Below, in pieces: positions 1 through 12,303 of a stretch of 64,000 nt of DNA (its first letter is position 1; the number at the start of each line of letters is the position of its first letter). Below the pieces are notes generated by a model that was not told the origin of the DNA, did not search any database, and was given only the letters and a program-made list of their open reading frames with translations. The stretch spans positions 3,906,001 to 3,970,000 of the forward strand of contig JANTQA010000026.1 of NCBI GenBank assembly GCA_027625915.1, given 5' to 3'. This DNA comes from Anaeramoeba flamelloides. Its lineage: Eukaryota > Metamonada > Anaeramoebidae. Made by a program: the position numbers and the translations under genes.

Positions 1-3000
1 TTTCTACAACTTGGAATTTAATTAAATAATCAACTTGTTCTAACCATTGCTCGGTAATTTTTTTCTCATTGTTTAATTTGACAACCGAATAATTACGCAA
101 AACTATTGTACACCCAACTAATGTAAGAATATCATCAGATTCAAGTAAAGAAATAATTTTTTCCAATCCATTTGTTGCCATAACTATTTTTTGATTCTCT
201 GTATCCATTACAATATTAGCAATCTATCATGATCACATTAATTGTTTGAATAATTTTTGTATTGTTTTTGTTTTTATTTTTATTTTTATTTTTTATAATA
301 AAAAGAAGATGAATAGTAAAGAAATGAATTAGTATTAGATACGGAAAGAAAAAATCTTGAATATAATGCTAAAAACATTGCCCTATCAAAAGCAAAAAAA
401 TAAAAAAAAAAAAAAAAAAGTACATAGAAAGAGATATAAACAAATTAAAATCTGCAAAAAAAAAAAAATAGGTGAAATTTATCATAAAAAAATTTTAAAG
501 AAACAATTATGGCCATGTTGTACTCGGTAGTGTGATGTATTTAAAAATCAACACTGCCAAATTGAAATTGTATCAAAAATTATCTTTTGCAAAGTATGAT
601 GTATACCAAATTAATCGTGTTTCTTAATTTTTTTTTTGGTTTTTAACAAACCAATTGTTATCTAAAAATATAAATAATAAATGTGGTTTTTTATTTTCGT
701 TATCCATATTTTTTTTTTTTTCAATAACACGACGGCTGAAAAGAGTAATTTTGTGTTTTTAAAACAAACGAATAAAATTAACTAACCAATTCACAACAAT
801 TTTTTCTTTCAAGATCCAAAAATTGCAACTCATTATCTTTGGTTGGTATTATTTTAAATTTTAAATAACCAGAAAACTGTAAAAAAGACAAGGAAGGAAT
901 GTGTTTGAGATTTTTAATTTTTTAGACTTTGAATAACCCCAAAAGCAATGTTTTTAAATCTCCAATATTAAATATTCCAACCTCATAATAAATAAACCTT
1001 TAAATGGTTTTAAATTAACCATTTGTAACAAAAAGTTAAACACGATTTTTAATTGGGAACCTTAATTGATATAACATTGAAAATGAAAAATAAAATCAAT
1101 TCAAAGAAGAAATAATTAATTTCAAAGAATAATCCATTATGTTATTATTAATCGAAACAACAAATACAAGTTGACTCTACTTTTTTATCGAAATCGTAAG
1201 AGTTGTTTTGGAGATCCTCAAAAATAGTAAAATTTTTCAACAAATTTTTAATAATAAACTCTAATTCAAAATTTTTAACCAACCAAAATTAAATTTTTGT
1301 AAAAAAAAATCTTATTTAATCAATTCTCGAAGAAATACCAAATTAGAACCATTCACTAATTGAAATGATAACAATTGTTTATAAATTACAATACTTGTAA
1401 AACAAAAAACAAAAAAAATATCAATACTAATAAATTATCAATTGGTGTGTTGAAAATTTTGGAGATAGCAAAACAGAAAAAAATGTATTGGTAAATTTGT
1501 TAAAATTCTATTATAAATTGTTGATCGATCAAATGGTTAGATACAATCAACTAATTTTATTTGAGTTCTTCTCTATTTAAAAGAACTCAACTTTATCGTA
1601 ATATATAGACTCGTTGAAAAAATATTGAATCAAGGAACGAAGTTACGAGGTTATGCAATTCAAAAAATGAAATAAAAACAAAAAAACAAAAAGATGAAAA
1701 AATGGTTTTCCTATTTTACAAAAATCAAAAATTATTTCCAATTTGAATGAAAATTATATTATTGTGATTCTTTGAACTGTTTTAACTGTGTGGAAAATTT
1801 TGAATTTTAGTTTTCATCAATCAATGAAAAGCCCATACCAAAAGATAGTATTATAAAAATTGTTATTGTGTTTAATCCTTCATTTTGTCTTTAATTATTG
1901 ATTTTTTTCTTTTTATGAATTGATTTGACATTTTCAGTTTTAATGTTCCCAATTAAAAATCGTTTTCAACTTTTTTTCCTTGTTACACTTTTTTTCCCAA
2001 ATGTTAAACCCTTTTTCCAGATCATTATTAAATGTAATTTTTATAATCAGAATAAATTTTTTGATTCTAGAGCTTTAATCTGACTTTGAGAAACAAGATA
2101 AAAAAATACCACACTTAATTAGTCCGTATTATTATTAGATTTAATATCTAAGGATTTTCTAAACCTCTTAATAATTAAAATAAAAATCAATTAAAAATAG
2201 CATATTTTGAAGTAAAAATTTGGAATTAAGATTTCAAATTTTTGTTTTCATTTCTTGATGCAAAAAGTAAAAAAGGTTTTGTTGTTGTAAAAAAAAGTGT
2301 AAGCAAAAAACATTTTTCATAAAGCCCGAAAAATAGGTCCATATTGAAGTCTGTTATCAATTTTAAAGAATTTTTGAAATCTTTTTGGTGAATACTTTTT
2401 TTAAAAAATGACTCTAAATTTCAAGAAACAGAAAAAGAAAAAGAAAATGAAAATGAAAATGAAAAAGAAAATGAAAATGAAAAAGAAAATGAAAAAGAAA
2501 AAGAAAATGAAAAAGAAAAAAAAAAAAACAGAACAAAAAAAGACTTACAGCAAAAGCAGAATTAACATGAATTTTTTGATCTGAGGAATCCAAAAGGTGT
2601 ACAATTTTTTCGATAATATGTAGATTTCTGACTTGCTCCTTTGCTTCTTGTGAAGGGAAGCAACAATTACCAATCACAACGATTGCATCCGAAACTATTG
2701 CTGATACGGTTTTGTTTGATGAAGCTGATAAATTGAGCAAAGGTTTCAGTTTTTTCAAAATGTCTAATTCAACCATGGTGGTAACTGATTCGGAATTTGA
2801 AGAAGAAACAGTAATTGAAAGCAATTTTAAGGTTTTGATTAATTCGGATAGAATAGCTGTATTTTTGGTATTGAGTAAAGAAATTAATAATTTTAACTTT
2901 GTTGGATCGTTGATTTCGTTTTTGTGGACATTCAATTCAGCACACTTGGCAAGGAATTTTAAGCCAACGAATTTGACTTTCAAATCATTCGATTTGACGT

Positions 3001-4263
3001 ATTGTTCAAAAATTGTATCCATTAAAACCTTTCTTTCAAAGATTGAATGGGCGCAGGTTGGGTTGGCAATTAAGTGAGAGAGCAAAATTAATGCATCACA
3101 CCGCGCGGGTAATCGTTCTTGATCGCTTTTTTTTTCATAAATTAAATCCAAAATTTTGGGTAAAATGCCGATTTCTAAAATAGTCGACGCTGCTCCTGTG
3201 ACAGTGGAACAAATGTCTGAAAGCACAGAGCAAACCAAGGAAACAATTCTTGGATTGGAATCATAATATTTCTCCATTAAATTGCACAACAGTGGCACAG
3301 AAGATTTTTCTTGCAAGTCCTTAATGATTTTGGGGCTATATTCACTTGCCCATGTTAAACATTCCAAAATCCCTGAGTGGTTGATTGACTCGTTAGATTT
3401 CAATTCTTCCATCAAAATATCAAGACCGTTAATTTTATTCAGCTCCACAATCGCTAATGTTTTGGTTTTACGAATCATCGAAATGATGATTTTCAATATG
3501 TTTGGGTTGTTGTAATGCAATTTATTCAGAATCACTTTAAGTGTCCCAAAACGAATCATAAATTTACAGTATTTTTCTATATGATACATTAATATTTGTT
3601 ATTTATTTATGTTTTTATGATTTATTTATTTTTGTTGTGTTTAGTTTTTTATTTATTTTTTTCAAATTTTGTTGTGGGAAATTCAAAAAGATTAATAAGT
3701 CTTTTTTTTTTTTATTTTTTTTTATGATTTTTTGTTTTTCTTTTGAAAAAGAGAAAGAAGGTGAAATTAAAAAAAAAAAAGAAATCCAAAAGAAAGTTAA
3801 ACAAAAAGAATTTTTTTTTTTCGGTGTACAAAAAAAAAATAAAGACTCATTTCAGGAATTGAAAAAGGGATCTCTTTTGAAAGATTAAAAAAAAAAAAAA
3901 AAAAACAAAACAAATTTAAATACCGTTTTGTGAAACGACTTGAAGGATTGAAATTGCATTTTTTACTTTTTCTGTTTCTTCCGTTGATTCAGAAATGACT
4001 TTGTTTAATGCTTCAAAAAATTCACTTTCGAATAAATAGTCAAGTTTGTTTGGATTTTCAACTTTGGAAATAAAGCTCTCCAGTTTTTGGAGATCGGTTT
4101 CAAATTCCTTTGAGGAAGTTTTTTTGTTGGTTGTGATCGATTGGGAGATCTTTCTAATTTGTCCTTTGTTACTCATTGTTTCGTCAATTAGTTGCCAGCC
4201 AATGGCACCAATTGATCCTGCAATAATTGAACCTAAAAGGAGTGATTTGGGAGAGAAATTCAT
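1..4263 (-). CDS. Membrane-anchored armadillo-repeat protein (3 exons seen, runs off window)
   Basis: Three exons join in frame on the minus strand: 4263-3924, 3576-2549 and 223-1 (continues beyond base 1). Junctions are GT/AG with matching phase: ...VVSQN|EKYCKF and ...NSAFA|IANIVMD. The second junction rebuilds a textbook ARM helix run (AFAIANIVMDTENQKIV), which is strong support for a 2.3 kb intron. At least 530 residues are visible. Residues 7-26 form one hydrophobic segment (SLLLGSIIAGSIGAIGWQLI), likely a membrane anchor or signal anchor; the rest is tandem ARM repeats, usually protein-binding scaffolds. The combination recalls membrane-anchored ARMC proteins, but orthology is not claimed. 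The start ATG at 4263 is the first in frame before the hydrophobic stretch. Which membrane it sits in and what it binds are not shown by the sequence. Confidence 0.8.
224..2548 (-). other. Giant intron (2325 bp) of the ARM gene
   Basis: The 5' splice site is GTAAGT right after codon Ala of NSAFA, and the 3' site is ATAG at 224-225. The intron opens with an A/T-rich run of GAAAAA/GAAAAT-type units (about 2420-2530 on the plus strand). It contains a full TIR-element of the GATCGATC family at 1255-1815. No other gene is visible inside. Confidence 0.75.
1255..1815. mobile_element. GATCGATC-family TIR element, copy A
   Basis: About 560 bp and non-coding. It is close to copy B (17426-17973), with long identical stretches by eye, and more distantly related to copies at 15967 and 26346. 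Ends follow the family pattern TAAACYnnATTC at the left and its inverse (GAATTTTAGTTT) at the right. The core contains TTGTTGATCGATCAAATG. It sits in the ARM-gene intron. Confidence 0.6.
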
Positions 4264-4360
4264 TCTAAATGTTTAATTCTAAAAAAAAAGCAAAAGCTTT
4301 TGGAAAATAAAAATAAAAAAAAATAAATTCTCACAAACAATTTGTTCTCTCAATTTGGAG

Positions 4361-4567
4361 GTAATTGAAGAATTGCAAACACATTCCATTTTGTTTAAGA
4401 GTTTAGTTCAAAATTGTAATAAACAATCAAGGTTCGATGTAAGATTGGCAGTAAGTGAATTTTTTAAATTTGCTTGACTTATTTGTCAAAAAACATTAAT
4501 TGATTATTTCTTCTACTCTTTTATAATTTAGTTTTCACACTATTTTTTTTTCACTTCAACGGTTTAA
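4361..4567 (+). pseudogene. Coding-like HEAT/ARM-like fragment, two short exons
   Basis: Bases 4361-4450 read VIEELQTHSILFKSL...RFDVRLA with balanced codon use. A GTAAGTG donor follows, and a TTATAATTTAG acceptor ends at 4531. The second piece (4532-4567) gives FSHYFFFTSTV and a TAA stop, in phase. The intron would be 81 bp. There is no room for a normal 5' part, because the divergent ARM gene starts at 4263 and no in-frame ATG lies between. The fragment is therefore best seen as a truncated relic or an exon of an unresolved gene. The helical pattern resembles HEAT/ARM repeats, but this is only an impression. Confidence 0.3.
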
Positions 4568-5574
4568 GATTTCAATCACTGTATTTTATTTTTTTTTTGA
4601 GGAACTAAAAAGATTGTTTCTAGAATTTTACCAAGACACCCCAAAACAAAATTAAAAAGAAGTGTATTCTGAAACTTTTCTAATTACCAAAAGAACAATT
4701 ATTAGTCTGGACTTGGAATCAAAAGTGTCTTGATTGTATATAGGAATACAAATTTTATTTTGTTATCTTTTTCTTCACAACAATTTTACATAATACACTA
4801 TCATTGTAAACTCTTATACATACCCTTTTTTGATAACACAATTTACTCAGATTCTTCTGTTCAAAAGAGGTAATAAAATAAAAAAAAATTTTGAAAATAT
4901 TTAAAGACAAGTTGAAAAATCTTAGAAATGATCTGATTTTGTACCTTTTCAAATTTAATTCTGTAGTCTTTTCTGTTGTCCACAAAATATTCAAATACAG
5001 TTTACTTTTGGTATCTCATGAAATATCCAAATTTTACAAGATAGTAATTTGCTGATTATTAGATAAAAATTTTCTATTTCAATATCCTAATATTTTTTCT
5101 TTGGTATCAAAAAAAAACCAAAATCTTCACAAGTCATTTGGAAAGGTAAAAATTTCGAAATTATATAAAGTTGAATTTTTGGATAATGGTGATCGAATTG
5201 TTTTTTTTTGTAAAATATGAACTTTAATTTAATTAAGTTGACTGTTTAACCTGTGTTTAGTTCTCTAGTTTAGTGTTACTATAACCAGGGGTTTTAAAAG
5301 GGGTTGCTGTATTTCAAATAATTTAAAACGGAAATAGAATGATCTAGTATTTCCTCAAAAAAAGAATTTCAAAAACAAAAGGTAACATGAAAATAAAAAA
5401 TTTCATTTTTTTCACATTACATAATACTATTTTATCATTCAAAATCAAAAAAATAAACAACTAAATTTATCTCTTCTCCCTCCAACCACCATACACTCCA
5501 CTCAATCCTTTTACAAAGACCAAGAACTTAAATCACCACCAACAAAAGCCACTTCAGAAAAAACATCTGCTTAA
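4568..5574. other. Intergenic, no gene recognised
   Basis: AT-rich spacer between the fragment above and the NSUN5 relic. A 79-codon minus-strand open frame (4755-4994) has no recognisable motif and a composition like its surroundings. Nothing else can be supported here. Confidence 0.5.
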
Positions 5575-7114
5575 AATGCAAAAGATTCACCAAAGCACAT
5601 ACTATTCCATTACAAAAGTCTTCGCAAACAAAGTCACCACCAAGGTACTAACTTTGAATTTAAAAAACTTGACCAAAAATTAACGTAAAATGGTCTACTA
5701 ATTAATCGATCGAGTGATTTTTTTCAAACCAAGCCAAGAGGAAATTATCAAAAAAAGTAGTTTATTAAGATGCACAGGGAATAAGTATAAAAAACAAAGA
5801 AACATTCTGTTGATCTTTATTTATGAATTTCTTTTTTACCAACTCAAAAAAAAACGGCCTGGTGAGGTAATCTCTGAAAAGAAGATTATATACATCTTAG
5901 GCAACAAGCCAATTTCCAAGTTAATTCCTGCACACAGTTCCCAACTGCATTTAGCTTTGGCACGTATCAAGATGCAAAAAAAAGGTTTTACGTGATGAAG
6001 ATTAAGTGGAACAGAAAGAAACCACATCAAACAAAGAGGGATTAAAATTCCCAAAGTATTTCAGAGTGAACCCTTCCAAGGCCGCTGTCGAGTAAGTATT
6101 TCAAAAGCTGGTTTTAAAAAATTGGGTTGATTTGGGTTCCTCCACTTCAAAGACAAACCAACTAAATTCCACGCTTCAAACACACCAAAATTTGAGCAAA
6201 GAAAAAAACACAAGGAGATTCCAAAAGAGAACTCGGTTGAGAAATCAAATTCCAATCAAATTGAGAGAAATAGTATGATATGTAATGTTCCTGAGGTTAA
6301 TACCAAGACCTTTTATCGGCACCCAATGATCCCCTCTCTTCTTGTATTGCCACCAACCATTGATTTGCATAACCACTATTTATTCAAGCAATTTTTAATG
6401 ATTACCCAAAATAAGGCATCCTGTTTCCCACCTTTAATTTTGAGTGGTACGGATGGGGAATTAATTGACGCCACTTCTGCACCAGGGAATAAAACAATCC
6501 TATTAGCGGGGCTGTGCCCTAACCAAAAAGTCTCAAAACCTTTGAAAAGGATTTCAAGCGTGGGAAACTTTTAAAACAAAGGGTTAAGCAAATTCAAGCA
6601 ACCAATGTTGAAATTCGGGTTATGGACTTTCTGTCAACAAACCCAAAAGAGATCCCAAACGTTTCTGTGATATTAGTTGATCCCTCTTGTTCAGGATCTG
6701 GTGTACATGGGAAAAAATGGGAATTCACAGAAGAAAGGATTATGCGGCTCTCAGCTTTCCAACACAAAATCCTCTGCCATGCATTGAAATTCCCAAACGT
6801 AAAGAAAGTGGTCTACAGCACATGTGGTATTAGAAAGGAAGAAAATTAATACGTGATCGCAAAAACTTTGGAAGTATCACACGTGAAAGGGGGTTTTTAA
6901 ACAGAAAAAGGCACTAAAAAAGTGGAAGAGAAGAGGCCTCGATCCTTACCAAAAATGTGTAAGGTGCTCGCATGACGATTTAACAATTGGGTTTTTTGTT
7001 GCCTGCTTTGGAAGAATACAGCAAAATCTTGATCAAGTGAAAAAAAGAAGAAGAATAAATAATAAAAAGAAAAAAATTATTAAGAATAAGGAAAAAAATA
7101 AAATTAAAAATTAA
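5575..7114 (+). pseudogene. NSUN5-type 25S/28S rRNA m5C methyltransferase pseudogene
   Basis: The pieces follow the order of a NOL1/NOP2/Sun methyltransferase of the NSUN5/Rcm1 type, which methylates a cytosine in large-subunit rRNA. They are an N-terminal piece from ATG 5575; FPKYFRVNPSKAAVE (PUA-side RVN motif, about 6046-6090); DPL-type FYRHPMIPSLLVLPPTIDLH; a SAM-binding motif DATSAPGNKT (usually DACAAPGNKT); motif IV DPSCSGSG with the conserved Cys; motif VI STCGIRKEEN; and a C-terminal RGLDPYQKCV...TIGFFVACFGR. The frame is lost near 6520 (after the CPNQK region), again near 6900, and at least two earlier points. EEN is followed by TAA at 6847 where the family has Glu. Upstream segments also contain stops. 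GC content is higher than the surroundings, as expected of former coding DNA. The gene is very probably inactive. Confidence 0.8.
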
Positions 7115-8227
7115 AATTTTCGCTACGCCACGTCGCAACACACTTTATTAAATCGAAAATATTATTCAATTTTTTCAAAAAAAAAAATGTTAATTTTTAA
7201 ATTTTTATAATATCCCTTTTATATTGAACATTAATAGTGTTAAAAGAAAAAGTAGATTTTTAATAATTGATTTTTAAGATATTATTTGATAAAAAGTTCA
7301 AAAACACTCAAATTTGTTCACATTTCTGTGATTCTATTAATATTGTATTTTCATTTTTGAAAATAAAACAATCCCCCCCCTTTTTTTTTTGATTTTTCTT
7401 GTTGGATTTTTTTTTTTTTTTATTAATAAAGTAATAACATTATTTCAAAAACAGTACAAAAAATTTCCTATTTAATATCAAATATTAATTACTAAAAATT
7501 TATTTCTTGTGTTATTTGTTATTTCCATATAAGTGGAATATTTATTTTTTTAATATTTTGATTAAACTCAATTTTCATAAAAGTATTTAAATACACAAAA
7601 TCCTTCATAATCATTTATTGATAATAATTCAATTATTTTGTTAGTAAGGCAATATATAAATCAAAGATATCAAAATTTCTGATTTCAGTTTCATATGATA
7701 TTTTTTAGTTAGATTAAAATAATTGATTATTTTTTTCTTTATAATCAGAAAAAAATTTTTTAAAATAGATTTAATTTTGACAATTTTTCCGATTTAATGT
7801 AATGCTTAAAACCCTCTTTTGGTTTTTAAAAAATCATTTGTATACTTGGAATATTGCCAGTTTTTCATTGATATTGACTGGGAATTGTTTTTTGGTTTTT
7901 TTGTAATATTTGAATGATCAGATTTTGAAATATACATCAGAGAGGACGATTTAATCAGTATTAATATTTCATTAAATTTGATCTTTAATTTACGAATAGA
8001 TCCACCAACTCATATTTTTTATTATGAAATCTAAAAAAAAATATATACCTTTTTGAAAAATGTCTTGTATCCCAGTAGATATTTATTGGTGATAAATCAA
8101 AATTAATACCATTAACTAGGTTCTTTTACATAAAATTAAACCCTCATAAAAAAATATACCACTCTTCTATTTCTAAAATTTAAGTTACAATAAAAAAATA
8201 TTTTGGTAATTTATTGAAAAATCTAAA

Positions 8228-8426
8228 TACTTTCAGTTCCACTTTCAAGACACAAACTGCTACGAAATTTAAGGCACAATAAAAATCTCAAATTAAGGCA
8301 CAAAATTCAGATTCTAGTAAAATAAATTGTAAAAAAAAAAAACTACAAATTTTGTTCTTTAATTTGAGATTTTTTTGTACCTTAAATTTCGTGGAAAGTT
8401 TGTGTCTTAAAAGTGGAACGACTGTA
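8228..8426. mobile_element. TA-flanked palindromic MITE, family M1 copy 1
   Basis: A 199 bp near-palindrome. Each arm reads inward as CAGTTCCACTTTTAAGGCAC, then AAATTTAAGGCACAATAAAA and ATCTCAAATTAAGGCACAAA. The edges are TA...TA next to CAGT/ACTG-like ends, as in Tc1/mariner-derived MITEs. It has no coding capacity. Confidence 0.8.
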
Positions 8427-8854
8427 ATGGCTTTAGGATCATCATATAAATCCATGGCGTTTAATAGTGATGAGTATAAATCTTCAAATTTTTATTGATA
8501 TTAATTACAATTAATTTACTTCCAATACAAAGGAATATTTTTAACCAATATACTTGTTTTTTCAGCATTTTTTTTTTTTTGAAAATAATAAAGAATACCC
8601 GATCTAAAATCAAATGAAAAAAATACAAGTAAAAAATGTGAAAATTTTCTATAAAATAATTTTCTGGGTTAATTTAAATTAAAATAAGATAAACTTACTC
8701 TATTTTTAATTACCGCTTGTCCACAACTTTTTAATTTATAGTTTTTTTGAAAATATTATTCGATATCATATTTAAAATTGATATTATTTAATTTATTATG
8801 AATAATTTACAAGATATTTAAAAACCAATATTATCATTTTTTTAGAAGTATCTA

Positions 8855-8855
<1 letters not shown>

Positions 8856-8889
<34 letters not shown>
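8856..8889. repeat. (TA)n microsatellite
   Basis: An uninterrupted TA run of about 17 units. Confidence 0.95.
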
Positions 8890-8892
<3 letters not shown>

Positions 8893-9200
8893 AGGAGAAG
8901 AATTACACAGTAATATATAAAAATGTAGACTTGTTAATATTGAATTACTGGAATTTGAAAATATGAATAAATTAATAAATAAATGAAGTAAAGACAAAGA
9001 TTAAAAATATAAGAGGTGAAAGGCTAATTAGAACAAAAAGAAAAGAGAAAAGACACCATTTTAACAACTAATTCACAACGGAAATTTCTTATTTATTGGC
9101 CAAATAAAAACAAATTATTAAAAAATATCATAACTTTGATTTGATAAAATTTTAATTAAACCATAAAATTTCTTCTTTTAACTTTTTTACAAAATTATTA

Positions 9201-9224
9201 ATATATATATATATATATATATAT
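9201..9224. repeat. (TA)n microsatellite
   Basis: About 12 AT units directly before the left end of the 9227 repeat. Confidence 0.9.
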
Positions 9225-9226
9225 CA

Positions 9227-9836
9227 GCTATTTTTCAAAAATTGTAACTAGATCTATATTGTAAATAGAGATATTTCTCTGATTTTATCTAAAATTCTTT
9301 GACCTTTTTTATAATTTTTAGATCAAAATATTTTTTCTAATTATTCTAATTTTTTTTTTGCTTTTATATTTTTTTAAATTTCTTTTTTTTTTTTTCCTTT
9401 TTTTTTTTGAAAAAAATTTTTTCTTTCTTTTTCTTTTTTTTTAATATCCTTTTTTTTATTTAAAGATCAAGTTGAAAAAACAAGATCTTTGAAAAGAATA
9501 ATAATGATAATAAATTAAATTGAGACTATGGAATAATTAATAAAAATTAAATAACGAATAGTAAAATATTTTCTTTTTTTATTCTTTTTCAATCAAATTT
9601 CTGTAATAAATAATCATTAATACTTATTAGAAAAAATGTGACTCGCTTTTTTTTTAGAATTTGGTTTTATTTTTTGATTTTTTAATTGTAAAGTTATCAG
9701 TTTGTTATATGTTTTTAATTATTAAAAAGAGAATTATTAATCAGATTTAATTATTATTTGTTCTTGAATAATAAAATTTATTTTTTTTTTTCAATATATA
9801 ATATCAGGTGAGTTAATACTTTTGAAATGGGGGTAT
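9227..9836. mobile_element. 0.6 kb inverted-end repeat, family X copy 1
   Basis: It starts AGCTATTTTTCAAAAATTGT and ends with a related inverted sequence (TCAGGTGAGTTAATACTTTT). The internal order (CTAATT, long T tract, GATCTTTGAAAAGA, GAGACTA, TGTGACTCGCTTTT) matches copy 2 at 10248. It is non-coding. Confidence 0.55.
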
Positions 9837-10188
9837 ATATAATTTATTTTTTATAATTTAGATATTTTTTTTTCTTCACTTAACTTCTTTTATTATTTAG
9901 ATTTTTATTTTCAAAATACTCATAACCAATTTTATTTTTTTTTGTACATTTTTTTTATATTTTTACATATCTTCTTTTTTATTATTTCAGTTTATTTAAT
10001 TTTTTTTTTTTTTTTTTTTTTGATATTTTTTGTTAATTATTCTGATTACCTCTTCAGCCTAAAAAAATAATTTCATGCCTTTCTTTTATTCTTCTCTATT
10101 GGTATTTTCCAAATTTTAAAAGAAATAACAATCTTGTATATATAAGAATTGCAATATTATAATTATGATAAAAATCATTTGAATTAAA

Positions 10189-10190
<2 letters not shown>

Positions 10191-10234
<44 letters not shown>
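10191..10234. repeat. (TG)n microsatellite
   Basis: About 22 GT units, directly before family X copy 2. Copy 1 is preceded in the same way by a TA run. Confidence 0.95.
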
Positions 10235-10236
<2 letters not shown>

Positions 10237-10247
10237 ATGGGTTGTAA

Positions 10248-10861
10248 ATAAACTATTTTTCAAAAATTTTGACTCACTTTATACTGTTAATGGGTTTTTT
10301 TTTGAGGGTTTATTCCAGTATTCTTTACAAAAAATATTTTCAAATTTTTGGATCAGAATCATTTTTTCTAATTTTGCTTTTTCAAATTTTTGTTTTTCTT
10401 TTTGTTTTTGTTTTTCTTTTTTTTTCTTTTTATTTTTCTACATTTTTCTTTTTCTTTTTTTTTCTTTTTTTTTTTTTTTTTTAAAAGATAATGTGGAAAA
10501 AAAAAAGAGATCTTCGAAAAGACAAATAATCAATAAGAAAATTGAGACTAGGTAATTTCTTTGAAAATAGATTTAATTATTCATAAAAAATCTCGTCGTT
10601 CAACTTTTTTTCAGTGAAAGTTCAGAAATAAAAAATCCGTAATGCTCATTTCATAAATTGTGACTCACTATTTTTTAGTTTTTGGTTAAATTTTTTTTAA
10701 TTTTTAATATATTAGGCTTTTATAGATTTAGAATGACTTAAAAGTGAATTACCAATCAGATTTAGTTATTAATTATTCTTGAATACTAAAGAATAAATTA
10801 TTTTTTTTCAATTTATTATTTCAAGTGAGTCACAATTTTTGAAAAAGAGTTTAGATAGTTA
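10248..10861. mobile_element. 0.6 kb inverted-end repeat, family X copy 2
   Basis: Left end AACTATTTTTCAAAAATTTT followed by GACTCACTTT. The right end is the inverse (AAGTGAGTCACAATTTTTGA, then AAAAGAGTTTAGATAGTT). This makes imperfect inverted ends of about 30 bp. Open frames inside are only the phenylalanine-rich shadow of poly-T. Confidence 0.6.
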
Positions 10862-11042
10862 TGATTTTGATATTTCTTCTTTTCTATTTAATAAAAAGAA
10901 ACGAAATGGAAATGATCTTATGATTAAAAAAAATAATTCTTTAAAGATTTTTTATATCTTCAAAAATTGTATTTATTAGAAATAGGTAACTTTAAATAAA
11001 ATGATTTTTTTTTAAATATAAAAGGGTTTTGGATATTAGGAA

Positions 11043-11242
11043 TACATTCAGTTCCATTTTTAAGGCACAAACTTCAACTAAATTTAAGGCACAGTAAAAA
11101 TCTCAATTTAAAGCACATTTTTTGGAATTTTTTTTAACATAAATTATTTTACTAAATTCGGAATTTTGTGCTTTAATGTGAGATTTTTTTGTGCACCTAA
11201 ATTTCGTTGAAAGTTTGTGTCTTAAAAATGGAACTAACTGTA
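11043..11242. mobile_element. TA-flanked palindromic MITE, family M1 copy 2
   Basis: A 200 bp palindrome with TACATTCAGTTCCATTTTTA at the left and GGAACTAACTGTA at the right. The internal blocks AAATTTAAGGCACAGTAAAA and TGAGATTTTTTTGTGCACCT match the other copies. Confidence 0.8.
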
Positions 11243-12063
11243 TCCCATTTTATGATATGTTAGATTATTAATATATTTCTGCTAGTAAAATAGTTAATTG
11301 TGTTTCATATAGTATTTTCAAATCCATACAATTTGAATAAATCATATAATCTCGGGTGATATATGTTTAAATATAATACACTTAAATATTATTTTTGCAC
11401 AGTCCCACAATATATACATTAACGAAAATTATATAGAACCCTATCAAGAAACCTCCATTCCCCAAAGGATGTGTATAAAAAAGGGGTGAAAAATGAATGA
11501 GTAAAGATCTTGTTTTACAAAAGATAATAGAAATTAATTCCAAAAATTTCAAAAATATTTTAGAGGTTAAAAATATCTTGAATTTGTTTTTTTTTTTGGA
11601 TGTGGAAGGTAGTTGGAATCTTTTAAATTTTTTTATAAGATTAGTATATTCGACATAATTTTACTCAAAAAAAACTTTTTTTTTATTTTTTATTCAAAAA
11701 AAAATTATTATAACACGACCAGGATTCAAAAAAGAATTAAAAGAGAAAAAAGAACATTACAAAAAATGGGTAAACAAGAACTAAAAAAGAAGAAGGGAAA
11801 GACTATGGTGAACATGAAAAAACAAAAACCTCATTCACAAAACAGCAGGGACAAATTAAATAGCAGTAGTTAATATCTTTAAATCTGGTATACTGAGAAT
11901 ATCTAAAATTCAATATGTAGTGTAGATTTTTAAAAACCACCTTATCTAAAAGAAGGAACATATATCCTAATATAAGTGCCTTAGGAATTGTACTTGCCAA
12001 ATAATTACCAATTTAGGATCTCTCACACACTAATGAAAAAGAATAAATTTCATTTACTGTCTC

Positions 12064-12303
12064 TTTCCAATTAAAAAATGAAAATTTTTATTTGAGTTCC
12101 AAAATGAATATTAATTATTACTACTACAACCAAATTAGTAGAGTAAAAATTTTGTCTTAGAGTTCAAGAAGGAAGTTTAGTTTATTGTCTAAAAATATCA
12201 TTTCTAAAAGATGTTGTAAAGATCTTTGGGTTTTCTTCAACTCATAAACTAGAAAAATATTTTGGAAATGTGAACAAAAATTTTCATTTTTTAATTGGAA
12301 AAT
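12064..12303. mobile_element. 240 bp TIR element
   Basis: Inverted ends of about 25 bp: TTCCAATTAAAAAATGAAAA at the left and TTTTCATTTTTTAATTGGAA at the right. The interior is non-coding. Only one copy was noticed in this window. Confidence 0.6.

Noticed and set aside
2414-2548. Phe/Leu-rich tail reading on from the ARM exon
   Set aside because: It lies past a GTAAGT donor; the joined exon at 1-223 restores the ARM repeat, so the tail is intron.
2712-3515. Plus-strand frames opposite the ARM gene
   Set aside because: Shadows of the conserved minus-strand ARM repeats.
4420-4450. GGTTCGATG, which resembles a tRNA T-loop
   Set aside because: No acceptor stem, anticodon arm or CC pairing could be built around it.
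10196-10555. Open frame of 119 codons starting MCVCVCVC and rich in Phe
   Set aside because: It is the translation of a TG microsatellite and T-rich repeat; a paired shadow frame overlaps it.
11766-11873. Lys-rich 35-codon ORF (MGKQELKKKKGKTMVNMKKQ)
   Set aside because: Short, low complexity, no splice partner or family; it could be chance in A-rich DNA.
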